A stretch of DNA of 11,263 nt, taken from Ettlia oleoabundans (taxonomy: Eukaryota > Chlorophyta > Chlorophyceae > Chlamydomonadales). Below the pieces are notes generated by a model. It was given only the letters and a program-made list of their open reading frames with translations. It did not search any database and was not told the origin of the DNA. The position numbers and the translations under genes were made by a program. Position 1 is the stretch's first letter. The number at the start of each line of letters is the position of its first letter. The stretch spans positions 373-11,635 of the forward strand of contig JAAMXP010002522.1 of the NCBI GenBank assembly GCA_019693395.1, given 5' to 3'. This document shows, piece by piece, positions 1-9,180 of this stretch.

Positions 1-50
1 ACACACACACACACACACACACCACCCCACCCACATACACACACTCTCTC
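1..50. repeat. (AC)n microsatellite, left edge
   Basis: A perfect AC dinucleotide run covers about the first 22 bases. It then degrades through CCACCCCACCCACATACACACAC into CTCTCTC. The array touches the window edge, so its true length is unknown. It is the mirror image of the GT array at the right edge. Confidence 0.95.
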
Positions 51-1160
51 ACCGTTCCACGAGTCTCTACCAGTCTCAGCTGTTTCTCCGTCTGTTCGTA
101 AGATTGCGTGCTAACCAAACATGGCCAGCCTCTGCAGTGCAATGCAAACTTTTCCTTGAAATTTTGCTTGTTAATGTTTGCTTGATTATCCCTCCTTGTT
201 TTTATTGTTTGCTTGTTTTTTTGCAACCCCTGCCGGCGTGACTCCCCACCTTACCGCCCCGCAACCCTTCCCCTTCACCTCCACGCTACAACTTGCAGTC
301 ACCCGACCCCCATGCTTGTTCCTGTCCCATTTTCTTGGGCTGAAAGTAAACTTCCCGTAAATCGTAGATACTCAGCCTGCTAATGTTCTGTGAATTGTAC
401 ATCTTTTGAAGGTACCTGTGTTGGGGGTTTTAGGCAGAATGTAAGCACAGGAAGCAAAAGCAGAACAGGTGGCAGCACTCACAAGGCTCCATATCTAAGG
501 ATTAATAGTACTATGTTGCAAGGGCTGACGTATGTGATGCAGGATGAAGGAAGGTCAAAACTTCAAACATGCCCTCGGGGTCGTTTATTGATTAATGTAC
601 TAGGGGACAGGACGATGCCATGTCAATGGCAAGATCAACATTGTACAAGAGCAGCAGTGGCTGCTTATCAAGGCCACAGGTCCCTGCTGAGCCAACAATC
701 CAACGGAGCGGCAAATGCAGCCATCGTTGTAAAAGGCAAAAACCATAGATGCTAAGCAGAGGCACATTGGCGGCAAAATTGTGAGGCTCACATACGCACA
801 TACATGTGTTCAATAGACTAGCAAACTACTGAGTGCACTGGTTTTGTCATTGAGGGGGCTGAAAAGCTGCTGCTGCAGCTGTCCAGCTTTGGTGGTTAAA
901 ACGACGGGTCATGCCCAGGTGCTGCATGCAGGGTGTGGGCGCCAGCTTGTCGTCTGCTGCAAAAGCTTTCGACAAATGCGTCACAGTGTCGCAGCTATAA
1001 TGCTAAATGTCCAACCTTTCGTTCCAACTGTCAGTTTAATTGAGTTCGCAAAGCGCTCCCAAACGAGCACTTGCATGCATCTTGAACAAGCACCTGCATG
1101 CAATTCGGATATCGAACAGCAGAGAGCATGCATCACATGTGCACAGGCACGACATCCAGC

Positions 1161-1168
1161 TATAAATA
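1161..1168 (+). promoter_or_regulatory. TATA-like box
   Basis: The octamer TATAAATA is a perfect match to the eukaryotic TATA consensus in plus orientation. No supported plus-strand gene begins within the next several hundred bases, so it may be chance or may drive an unrecognised non-coding transcript. Confidence 0.25.
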
Positions 1169-1348
1169 TGGCGTGGAGCATAATCACTTGATTGATAAAA
1201 GCCCGCAGTAAATGGTGGTAAGAGCATTCGTCATAGCAAAGCGATTTTCCTCCTGTTTACCTGCGCATGCTGTAAAACCCCCCAATGCATCAACTGATGA
1301 TGCAATGCTACGTCCAACGATGCTCGCACTCTGATCTCTGAAGCATAC

Positions 1349-1370
1349 CTTGAACCACTTGAAAGGCAGC
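1349..1370 (-). other. Possible 22-nt microexon or decoy splice-site pair
   Basis: On the minus strand a strong acceptor (CCTTTTTTCCAG, ending at 1371) is followed after 22 nt by a fair donor (AAG|GTATGC, intron starting at 1348). The neighbouring minus sequence (about 1460 to 1190) is open in more than one frame. I could not connect it in phase to the last assigned exon of the upstream gene (1844-1674). It may be an extra 3' exon, a spliced 3' UTR, or a chance pairing. Confidence 0.2.
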
Positions 1371-1673
1371 CTGGAAAAAAGGAAATATGACGAGACTTGG
1401 CTCATGAACCCAGGCTAGCAGCAGCTTCTCCAGGCACCTGCCCCCATATGGCCTGTGCAAACGCACCAGAGGTAACTGACGGGTTAAAAATGCTGTCGGG
1501 GAAAGGTGGGTGGGTGGGGGGGCCGAAGCAGCGGATGCACGGCAGGGGGTGCACATAAGACACTACTAGCAAACCCAATACCCAGTAACCTCGTCATAAG
1601 AAACCGCAGAGATGCTTGCCTTGGCAGGTCAGTGTGAATGGTATCCGCAAACACCCTCATTGAACAGATCAGT

Positions 1674-2647
1674 CTAGCGAGCCACGTTACCCCCCTTGGC
1701 CAAGGAGGGAGGATGGCAACGCTGCCCATATACTTCTTCTGCCACGTCCTTTGGTGTGTCAGGCCCAGGGACGTGCCCAGTGGTCCTGTAAAATCTCACC
1801 AATGTTGCCTGGTCATTACGATGCATGTCCTCATCGTATTGCATCTGCAGGCAACAACGGAAACTGACGAAATTAAGGTGCAGCCGATATGCGGGTTGCA
1901 AGGCGTTCGCACATGGCCATCCCATGAACCACAACACACACTTGCATACGGCCTGCTGCTAAATGCTCTCTGTAGCGCAGGGTTTACGGACCAACAAGTA
2001 GCACATCAGGGCATTTACCTGCTCCTGCAGCTTGTTGCATGCACTACACAGGTCCCAGGCGGGTGGCAGCATGTCCTCTGTCAGCTCCAGCTGCAAACGA
2101 GCCAACGACACAAGCTGAGGTTTGCGACCCTCCAAGAGTGCACAAAGGTCTTCCTCCTTCTGCCGCACCAATGCTCGGAAAAACGCTGCACGGGCTTTAC
2201 AGGATGCTACCGCCCGTTCTCGCACACGGTTGCAGCCCAAACAGCACTGCTCGGAAGGAATGCTCGAGAAAGTTTGAGCCTGCTGCTCAAGCGAAACCGC
2301 CATACTCTGCAGTGCATTGCAAGCAAAGGGTGTGCGGCACAGGTAGGGCAGGGTATGACGCCGCGTGGCACAAACCAGTGTTGGCGTCGCTGGTAAGCAA
2401 ACCGGTCCCTTCAAGCAAACCGACCCACATGGTAAAAGTCCCTGTGTGCCTGGCGGTCCAGCTTGCAAAGCTCCGTTATCCGAGCCTCGTCTCGAAACTC
2501 GGGCGGCTTGCGGCGTTCTTCGTTCAGCAGACGCCGCACACGGAATCGCTCCTCGCGCACCGCGTTCGTATGGGGCGGAGGAGTGCAAAAGAGTAAGCGC
2601 AGGGCCTGCACGACTGTCGCGGGCAGCAGAGTTTCCAGAAAATCCAT
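1674..2647 (-). CDS. Three-exon gene for a 225-residue helical protein with two CxxC motifs, function unknown
   Basis: Exons on the minus strand are 2647-2429, 2306-2019 and 1844-1674, with the TAG stop at 1676-1674. Introns of 122 and 174 nt have donors CAT|GTGGGT and CAG|GTAAAT and acceptors both CTGCAG|A. All junctions are phase 0 and the first intron carries an in-frame TGA. The product looks soluble and mostly alpha-helical: a short hydrophobic start (MDFLETLLPATVVQALRLLF, residues 1-20), then a strongly charged Arg/Glu stretch (about 30-70). CLGC lies at residues 95-98 and CSAC at 160-163, and they could form one metal site. I see no signal peptide and do not recognise the family. The start is the first ATG in the frame, but the frame stays open upstream to an acceptor-like CCCAG at 2693, so an additional 5' coding exon is possible. 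The exon chain is better supported than its ends. Confidence 0.6.
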
Positions 2648-2692
2648 TGAGGAGACATCCAACGTCGTGGAGCAAGTAGTAAACGTACAAGC

Positions 2693-5600
2693 CTGGGCAA
2701 AGACTAAACGAAGGAGAAGCGGCCGTGGGTGTTGTCCATCGGAGCGACAGGCTGTCAGATTGGTGCACCATGGGTCAGCAGGGCATTGCTGTGATCACGA
2801 TGTCATCTGTGTGTAGCTTCAATGCTGAACAAGGCTATCTACGGGCTGGGCACGTGATGAGCGTAGGTGCCCAGATGTCCTACATGGCCAACCAAAGCAC
2901 TTCCGCCAGTTTGAACCGCCCAGCGGTCTTCGTTGCGCTATGAAGTGGAACGGTGCTGCTGGCCTGGTTTCTGCTGAGCAAGACGGGGCAGCAGTATAAC
3001 TACAAAAGCGGCAGGCGGCCACAGCAGCCTGCTCTTCACCCTCAGCCTTGCCCAAAGGGCAGCTGCACCCCACAGCTTTGTGTTCCAAGAACCGCAGTCT
3101 CGTTGCCTCCTGTACCCTAACAGTAGGTTATTAAAGTGTCTAACCTCTTTTAGCTGGTAGCGATGTGGTTGGTCGTGCCAGTCTCCTTGGCTCGTATGGG
3201 TCACCTCTCCATGCCACACCTCCAGCCAATGTCAATCCTTGGATAGTTGGAAAGGAGATCTTTGTGTAGAAGCCACCCACAGCCCCTGTCACGGTCCAGC
3301 TTCTTCAGCCCCCACTTTTACAGCGTGCCATTTCAATTTGTTTGATTGGCAGGCTCAGTCTAGCGCCAGCTGGGTTGCACAAGGATGGCAACCAACTGCC
3401 CTTTCTGTTTGACACCTCCACTATGCCCAAGCACAGCACGCCTTGCCCGTATTGCCCAGCGGTAGAGGAGTATGCATGTTTGACAATGCGACGTGTGACT
3501 CGTTGTACCCGTGACAAAAACAGTCGGAGATCGCCGTGCGACGTCTGACAAGGGCTACCAGCCGCATGTAGGTCACATGGCCAAATTGCGATTCCTTAGC
3601 TGAGCGACCGTGTCCGTTCATGGCAAGCCTGCAGGTTCTATACTTGAGCGGCTTTGTCTCTGTTTTCTGGGCATTGTGTGTACTGCAGCCGGATCGTGTG
3701 TTTTGGATGACGGTGGTTAACTTGTGTAGCAATGTGCACATCAGTACCTTGGCAGGGAGCGCTGCACCCCACCCTCTCCATTTCACTGCCTAGCACCTTG
3801 ATTTCTGTACATGCGGTTCCTTCCTGACCCGGAGCAGGCCTTCACACCCTGCGAGCTTTGTTAACGATTTCGTGGCCGGACGCTGTGGTTCATAGGCGAC
3901 GCGCATATCTGGTAGGGCCAAGTTGGGTGAAGGGGAGGGGCCCTCCACAAATATTCCATGTGCTCTGGTAGTTAAAGTGTGCTACCCTGACTCCTGAGGT
4001 GATACACCTGCATGTTTGACTTCTACAGACCCATGTTTTTCCACTTTCTGCCAACAGCGAAGCGGTTGCAAGTGAGGCTGGTTGCTGCCAGGTCCCTCCC
4101 ATGTTTGCAGGCGAACCTACTCAGCGGAATGCTTTTTGCGCAATTTTGCACCCTCCTTGTGCCAAACGTAGGTTGGGTTGCCTGTAACTGCAGGCACAAG
4201 CTGCCTATTCCTGTGCCTTCTCGCAGTCAGTTGGTTATCTGCCGACTTGCACTAATGTGCTAGCACAAATGTCCTCATTTCTGCGGTTTGATACTTACGT
4301 ACTATGTACTGCCCCATCTCCACGTACAGGCGCTGACTTCACGTGCCCTCGTGATATTCATGCAGGCTACCATTCCCCAGCATTGAACAAACAACTCGTA
4401 ACCATTGAACATCCAGTCATATGGGCGCCCACATGCCTAGAGCTGGTGCTGTGGCGTCATCGCTCTTCATTGATGCCTGTCAACGCTCTTCTCCATGACC
4501 AGTCTTGCCATCACCGTGGCTGTACTTCTGATGCATGTTTTCCGCAGACCACGTGACCTGTGGGACGAGCTGGAGTTTGAGCTACAATCACACGGTAAAC
4601 TGGGGCTTTGCCCCAGCTGCTGGCTGGCAACGAACCTCATACATTTCTACCCTTACTTTGCCTGTGGTGAACTCTGCCCACGGTATTGTTGAACCTGGTC
4701 TGCTTTTTGAATGATGTTGGCCAGCTGTTCTATTGCCAATGCCGGCCACCAACCAACGATTCCTGTTGCCATTCTTGTCTGCAGCGGTTCTTTTGCCGTG
4801 ACACAGCATGGCTTTAAATGTTATTTCTCATCACCACAGGATATCAGCAAATCAGATGACTGATGCCTTTTGTGACTCTGGTGAGAGGGGCAGGTAGCCA
4901 GCAGTGACCTATGACTTCATTTGAGCTTGCTAACAGCACTGGGTGGCCCTTAAGTGCTGGGTGAAAATCAGAGAATGACAGTGAGAGGGACGAGCACCTT
5001 AGCATTTTGACATTTTTCTTGCCATTTCGACACTTTTTCATGGGTGCAGCCATTTGGATGCCCTCTGCCATCGCCGCGATGAGAACAACCAGAAACCTAC
5101 CCGTGAAGAAGCTGACCAACCAATGTCACCTTACTGCCGGACCCCATGAGCTGCTTGATGAAAGAAGAGCTTGCTTTTCATGCCATTTCTACGAGCGCAG
5201 CAAGCTGTCTCCTCTTTCCATGCTGAAGCCTCACAGCAACGCCAGCTGTATCAGGTGTTATACCGAGGTGTGGCATCTGTCCCGGCCTCATCCAGGGCTA
5301 TGCCTATGTTATGCGATGCGTCACTCCTTTTTCTGGCGCCAACTGCATGAGTTGAGGTGCCCAAACGCCTACACCCGCCCTGCTGCTTCGCACCAATATG
5401 GACCTACCTGCATTGCTGAAATGCAGGTCCGGCTGGTCTACGCTCGCTACCTTGCCACCCATGGTATTTGTGTGTGAGTGGCATTTCCAACATGGGCCCG
5501 CTATGTGGTGCCCAGTGTGCCCGCAGCCGTGACCCGATGACTTTAGGCTTTGTAGCCATTCCCGTCCCAGTCAGTTACTGAAGGCATGTTAGCCACGACA

Positions 5601-6110
5601 TGTGAGTGTTTCACAGCGAAACGTCTTCCAGCCAGCTGCCAGCCAAGAGCTGTCAAATGAGTACAACAAAACCCTAAACTGACATGAAACCTCACACCAA
5701 CTGCACCTTTGCTGAACCAAGTTTCCGAACATTAAGCAGTATTTCAGATTTGGTGACTGATGGCCTTTCTTTCACACCTCCCTGCCCTTCCCTCCCCCTT
5801 TGTTGCGGTTTGCTGAGTGCTGAGTTATGTTCCAAAATTCAGCCTCGGTGTTGAGCGCGCTGACTTGGCGGCCAGGTTCCAAGTGCACGCGGCCAGCTTT
5901 GGGGCCTCGCTGCCAGGCCGCAATTTGGCCTCAAACTTGCCAACGGCTGCAGGAAGTGAACAGTGGCAAACAAGCGACAAACGCGAAGAAAACGAGGCTA
6001 GCTGGTCAATGCGCTGATTTTGCCCCCTTTTTGCTTGTAAAGCCTGATTTCTGCTTCTCATCACGTTGGTCTGCAGCAGAAACTCGCGGCATCACTGGGT
6101 AGCGCACTAC
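2693..6110. other. Gene-poor stretch of about 3.4 kb
   Basis: I find no set of open frames joined by phase-consistent splice sites on either strand. The longest open frame (plus, 5007-5477, 156 codons) has His/Cys/Phe-rich composition and is about the length expected by chance in this much sequence. Plus-strand sequence from about 3.6 to 5.8 kb is pyrimidine-rich in places. Possible contents are the promoter and 5' leader of the 2647 gene, long untranslated sequence, or decayed repeats. I saw no terminal repeats, target-site duplications or transposase-like protein. TGTAA (plus) occurs at about 4184 and 6036. One clear hairpin lies at 5406-5428. Confidence 0.45.
5406..5428. repeat. Perfect 9-bp inverted repeat (hairpin)
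   Basis: ACCTGCATT, a 5-base loop (GCTGA), then AATGCAGGT. The right arm continues as CC (to 5430) and GGACC lies just left (5400-5404), so the arms extend to 11 bp if four bases of the left arm bulge out. It lies in the gene-poor stretch with no nearby gene to assign it to. Confidence 0.5.
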
Positions 6111-6206
6111 TGCAGATGATGGGAAACAAGTGGCCTGCACTGCCCGCCCAACCAGCTACTGTGCAATATATCGGCCGCTTCTCAATCATTTTTGGCAATC
6201 AGCACC

Positions 6207-6506
6207 ATGGGAGCAGCGGCTGCCCCTGCTGTGTCGCAGCATGCACGTGCTTTGCTGCATCTAGGCACTCAGTCGTTAAAGGCATGGGATGTATTTTTGC
6301 AGTTCAAAATGCAAGCTATCGTGTTAACTGCCATAGGAGCGATGAATTCCTGCAAGTTGGGTCCAGCCTACAGTGCTGCAGATGCACCTCTACCCAGCTG
6401 GCGATATTGCTGGCCGCCGGTGCGCAGTAGCGCGACGAAGCGCCACTTGCTGCAGCTGCTGGGCAGGGTGCAGGGCGTCCGTGCCAGTCTTGCCACTCGC
6501 CGCTGA
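6207..6506 (+). CDS. Small open frame of 99 residues, doubtful
   Basis: An ATG in a favourable context (CACCATGG) opens a single-exon frame ending in TGA at 6504-6506. An AATATAT-like sequence lies about 40 bases upstream. The protein begins MGAAAAPAVSQHA and has a moderately hydrophobic middle. Its first 11 nucleotides (ATGGGAGCAGC) match those of the gene starting at 9181, which may be coincidence. The frame is short and antisense to the 3' region of the 8454-6526 gene, so chance is the simpler explanation. Confidence 0.18.
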   Translation: MGAAAAPAVSQHARALLHLGTQSLKAWDVFLQFKMQAIVLTAIGAMNSCKLGPAYSAADAPLPSWRYCWPPVRSSATKRHLLQLLGRVQGVRASLATRR

Positions 6507-6525
6507 CAGCACCAGTCCATCCACC

Positions 6526-8454
6526 TCAAACATTCCTGCAGCAGACAGATGGAAACGTGCATAGCAGGAGTAGGGGCAGGTGAGAGGCAAACAACAATGA
6601 TGGCGACAGTGCACGGCAGGGAAACAAAGCAGTGCAAGTCAACATGGGGGTTCCGGCAGAAGGGGAGCTATGCGGCAGGGGTGTGCTAGATGCAAAGGCC
6701 AAAGTTGGGCAAAATAGGCTGGTCTGCGCCAACTCAGGCTGTCGCCACTTTCTCCTGTCTTACCCCTCCGGAACCGCGCCGCCTGCTTCCGGTGCTGCAG
6801 TTAGCAATGGGCCTGCTGCTACGCCGCCTACATTGCCTGCTACGGCCTGCTGCGGCTGCCCTGCCATGATCTGGCCCCATCGTCTGCAGTCAAGCAAATT
6901 CCTAATGGCGCTGCGGGCACGCGCCTTTGTTGCTGTGAGCGCCGCCTGTGTCTCCTCAAAGCTGCCGACAAACAGCAGCTGCAGAGCATTCCACTGTTGG
7001 TCAGACAAGTCGGGAAGCGCAAGGCCCGATCTTGCCCCGTCCAGCTTGCCCTTCAGATCAATTAGCTCCTGAAGGTCGCTCTGCATCTGGTCGATGACCC
7101 TGGTGCTGTAATCGTAGAGGAGGTTGCCGAAGTACATTGCAAGCGCAAAGAGTCCTACCCAATACCGCACGCCCGCTGCGACATAAAGGCCCACGCAGGC
7201 TATCCGCATGCGTAACTCAAACGCTTCCAAATACAAGCACATGCTGCGGGCGGCGAACAACCGGCAGAGCCAGCCTCCCAATACGAAAGAGACGAAACCC
7301 AATATGTCCTGCATCAGAACAGCAGTTCATAAGCTGAAGCAAAACATTGCATTTGGTGCAGGCTGGCCCGCAAAAGGATAAGTAAGGCAACAGGAACCCA
7401 GCGGTTTGGCGGCCAGTAGCTGGCACTGAGATGGGCAGGTGGCAAGCAGTTATGCCTGTTGAATGACCAACAAGATTGTTGGAGATTGTTGGACCACCAA
7501 ATCATTCCCCTGCCCAATTCCCGAGCAATAAGACAACATGCAGGTAGGTGCAGCGCCCACCTTTGGCCAGCTGTAGGGCTCCAAGCGCACCAGGCAGACG
7601 TTGCATTGAGCATGCAAGTCGCAGCAAATCTTCAGCGCGATAAGCCAGCGACGCACCCCATCGTCTGCAGACAGGCCAATGCCACAAGTTGGTTGAGGCG
7701 GCGTGGGCCAACAGACACAACAATGAGAACGCGTTGAGTGAGACGCATCTTAAACTTGTTAAGCACTTCCAGAACGAGGCGGTTGCAGATGCGTGCTGTC
7801 AGCTTGCCACAAAGGCGAGAAGATGGCCCCGATGTGACTTACCAGGCAGAATGGCTATGGCCGCCGCCACACTCGCGGCAAGCTCCTTCCCAGCGCCTGC
7901 AAGCGCAGTCAGCCAGGGCTCTCTGAATACCATACTCGTAAAAAACTAGCCAGGCATTGTAGTATGCAACCTTGCGTAGGCACTGCCAGACAGCAGCCCG
8001 TTCATACTGGTGCTGCCAAGGACGAGGATAGCAGCCAAACCCGTCCCCAGCAGGCGTGTTCAGCGGCTGCACAAGGTGCATCAGCCTTTTGGGCACAAAT
8101 CCACACAGGGGACAGCGCCCACAGTACTTCTTACCCAGTGGCACCAGCACTTCCCGCAGGGACTGTTCAATGACGGCTGTGTGTTCCTGATAAGCCCGCT
8201 CGAACACGGCAGTTTCGGTGGCGCTTGGGGAAGCGCCATCAGCAGTGCTTAGCTTAGATCTGGCAGCACGCCTGGAGCCCAGCGCGGTTTCGGCTACCGA
8301 AAGCCTGGAAAGCTTGTCTGCACCAGTGCGAGTGGCAGGTTCATTGGCTCAACCCAGCAAAGAGGAGTAGCCTTACAATAATGGTGGGTGGCGCTGTGAG
8401 TCCGGAAGGAGAACGCAGGTCACCTGCATCGTCGTTGCGGGCGCGCCTCGCCAT
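6526..8454 (-). CDS. Six-exon gene for a 308-residue probable multi-pass membrane protein, function unknown
   Basis: Exons on the minus strand are 8454-8424, 8317-8135, 7896-7843, 7664-7561, 7308-6764 and 6535-6526 (TGA at 6528-6526). The total is 927 nt with every phase matching. Introns are 106, 238, 178, 252 and 228 nt. Donors are GTGACC (weak), GTAAGA, GTAAGT, GTGGGC and GTAAGA. Acceptors are GTGCAG, TTGCAG, CTGCAG, ATGCAG and CTGCAG. The start ATG sits in ATAATGGCG, a typical algal context, but exon 1 is the least certain part because of its weak donor. The protein has a polar N-terminus (1-47), a helical stretch (48-71), a small Ala-rich hydrophobic piece (76-89), then hydrophobic segments at about 125-142 and 160-188. 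A heptad-like polar helix follows (about 192-215), with a low-complexity Ala/Gly/Pro tail (from about 275). Some PEX11-type peroxisomal proteins have a similar plan, but this is only a guess from hydrophobic pattern. It shares its upstream region with the divergent gene at 9181. No minus-strand TGTAA follows within several hundred bases. Confidence 0.65.
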
Positions 8455-8614
8455 TATGCACCAGCGTGGAGAGAAATGACACAGACCCGCCCGGCTGCAT
8501 CGCCGAGGGATAACCGAGGAAGGAAGAACAAGAAGAAAAATAACACGCACACCCCTGATATGTACTTCGACCGTACAAGAGGAGCGTGATTTCCAAGTCC
8601 CTGGCTCTCTCGGG
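8455..8614. promoter_or_regulatory. Probable bidirectional promoter region of the divergent pair
   Basis: This is the segment between the minus-strand start at 8454 and the first plus-strand leader ATG at 8615. It holds a purine-rich tract on the plus strand (about 8516-8541), which is CT-rich in the minus-gene direction. Such tracts are common near algal transcription starts. No clear TATA box is seen for either gene, so the exact transcription starts are unknown and the boundaries given are inferred. Confidence 0.45.
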
Positions 8615-9030
8615 ATGGGGCGCCGCAGCATTTGCGCAATTAGGCAGGAGCGACAACCCGCCGTTCTCCGGCCTTGTATTCGCCGTTGCCGCTGTCGCTG
8701 TGATTCGTTCGAGGTGAGTTGCTGGCTGGGTGCTATAGCTCTTTGCCATGCCTCGTCGCTGAAGCCGTCGCAGTTCGTTGTCTTGTATTACACGCAGTGC
8801 CCTGCTGCGCGCTGAGACATACTAGAGCCGCGGTGTCCAGGCAAGCGAGGTTGATTCGGCAATGCAGCCCTTCATGCTGGCCGGGCAGTTGCTCTCCTCT
8901 GCCTGACCCGCCCGACCTGCTCGCTTTTGCCTTCTGTCTGCAGAAGCGTCGGTTCCGCTTGCTGAATCAGGGACTTTGCGAGTTCTCAGCGCTCGGCAGC
9001 CTCCCGGAAGCAGCTCCTTCCTCACGTTAG
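8615..9030 (+). other. Spliced leader region with a 61-codon upstream ORF and a 230-nt leader intron
   Basis: A very good donor (TTCGAG|GTGAGT, intron from 8714) and a very good acceptor (TTCTGTCTGCAG, intron end 8943) define a 230-nt intron ahead of the 9181 gene. An ATG at 8615 reads 33 codons to the donor in phase 0. After splicing it continues with 28 codons (KRRFRLLNQGLCEF and onwards) to TAG at 9028-9030. The upstream ORF is Arg/Cys-rich and not recognisable. It is out of connection with the main frame because of its stop, so it is best seen as leader sequence that could reduce translation of the main ORF. This holds only if transcription begins upstream of 8615, which cannot be seen here. 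Confidence 0.5.
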
Positions 9031-9131
9031 CAGTGCTCGGTGCTCGCAGAAGGGCAGCCGCTCATCAACATAAGTCGCTGGTGCTTGTTACCAGCCTCCC
9101 CCTTGCTTGCCGGCGCCGCACACCGCACAGC

Positions 9132-9180
9132 CCGTGACCGTCGCAGCCGTCACGGCAGCCGCAGCTGCCACACCGGCAGC
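9132..9180 (+). promoter_or_regulatory. Two leader hairpins immediately before the start codon
   Basis: CCGTGAC (9132-9138) pairs perfectly with GTCACGG (9149-9155). GCTGCC (9164-9169) pairs with GGCAGC (9175-9180), which ends at the base before the ATG. Both stems are GC-rich. Structure this close to a start codon would be expected to affect ribosome scanning, but function is inferred. Confidence 0.4.

Larger units (their letters stand above)
51..1673. other. Non-coding flank downstream of the 1674-2647 gene
   Basis: No convincing gene is seen here. The open frames present (for example plus 390-755 and 844-1191) are short, rich in Cys, His and Ser, and lack splice-consistent neighbours, so I treat them as chance. 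On the minus strand this is the 3' flank of the gene ending at 1674. I find no TGTAA, the usual chlorophyte poly(A) signal, on the minus strand anywhere in it. It contains a TATA-like box near 1161, short direct repeats of AGCACYTGCATGCA around 1064-1101, and an exon-like fragment near 1349-1370, listed separately. Confidence 0.5.

Noticed and set aside
390..755. 121-codon plus-strand open frame
   Set aside because: No favourable start context, no partner exons, and the opposite strand is equally open over part of it.
2039..2596. 185-codon plus-strand open frame
   Set aside because: It is antisense to exons 1 and 2 of the minus-strand gene and is explained as their shadow.
1959..2771. 270-codon minus-strand open frame taken as one uninterrupted gene
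   Set aside because: Only its last third is the real second exon. Upstream the frame crosses a predicted intron and runs out of frame over the first exon, where the neighbouring frame has the more protein-like sequence and matching splice phases.
5007..5477. 156-codon plus-strand open frame as a gene
   Set aside because: Composition is His/Cys/Phe-rich without a clear domain, there are no splice-consistent neighbours, and one such length is expected by chance in this much sequence.
2693..6110. A retroelement or DNA transposon filling the gene-poor stretch
   Set aside because: I found no long terminal repeats, terminal inverted repeats, target-site duplication, poly(A) tail or transposase/reverse-transcriptase motif by eye.
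7839..8207. 122-codon minus-strand frame beginning at a GTG as an independent gene
   Set aside because: The start is not ATG, the frame is open well upstream of it, and its TAA stop lies inside a GTAAGT donor. It is exon 2 plus a retained intron of the larger gene.
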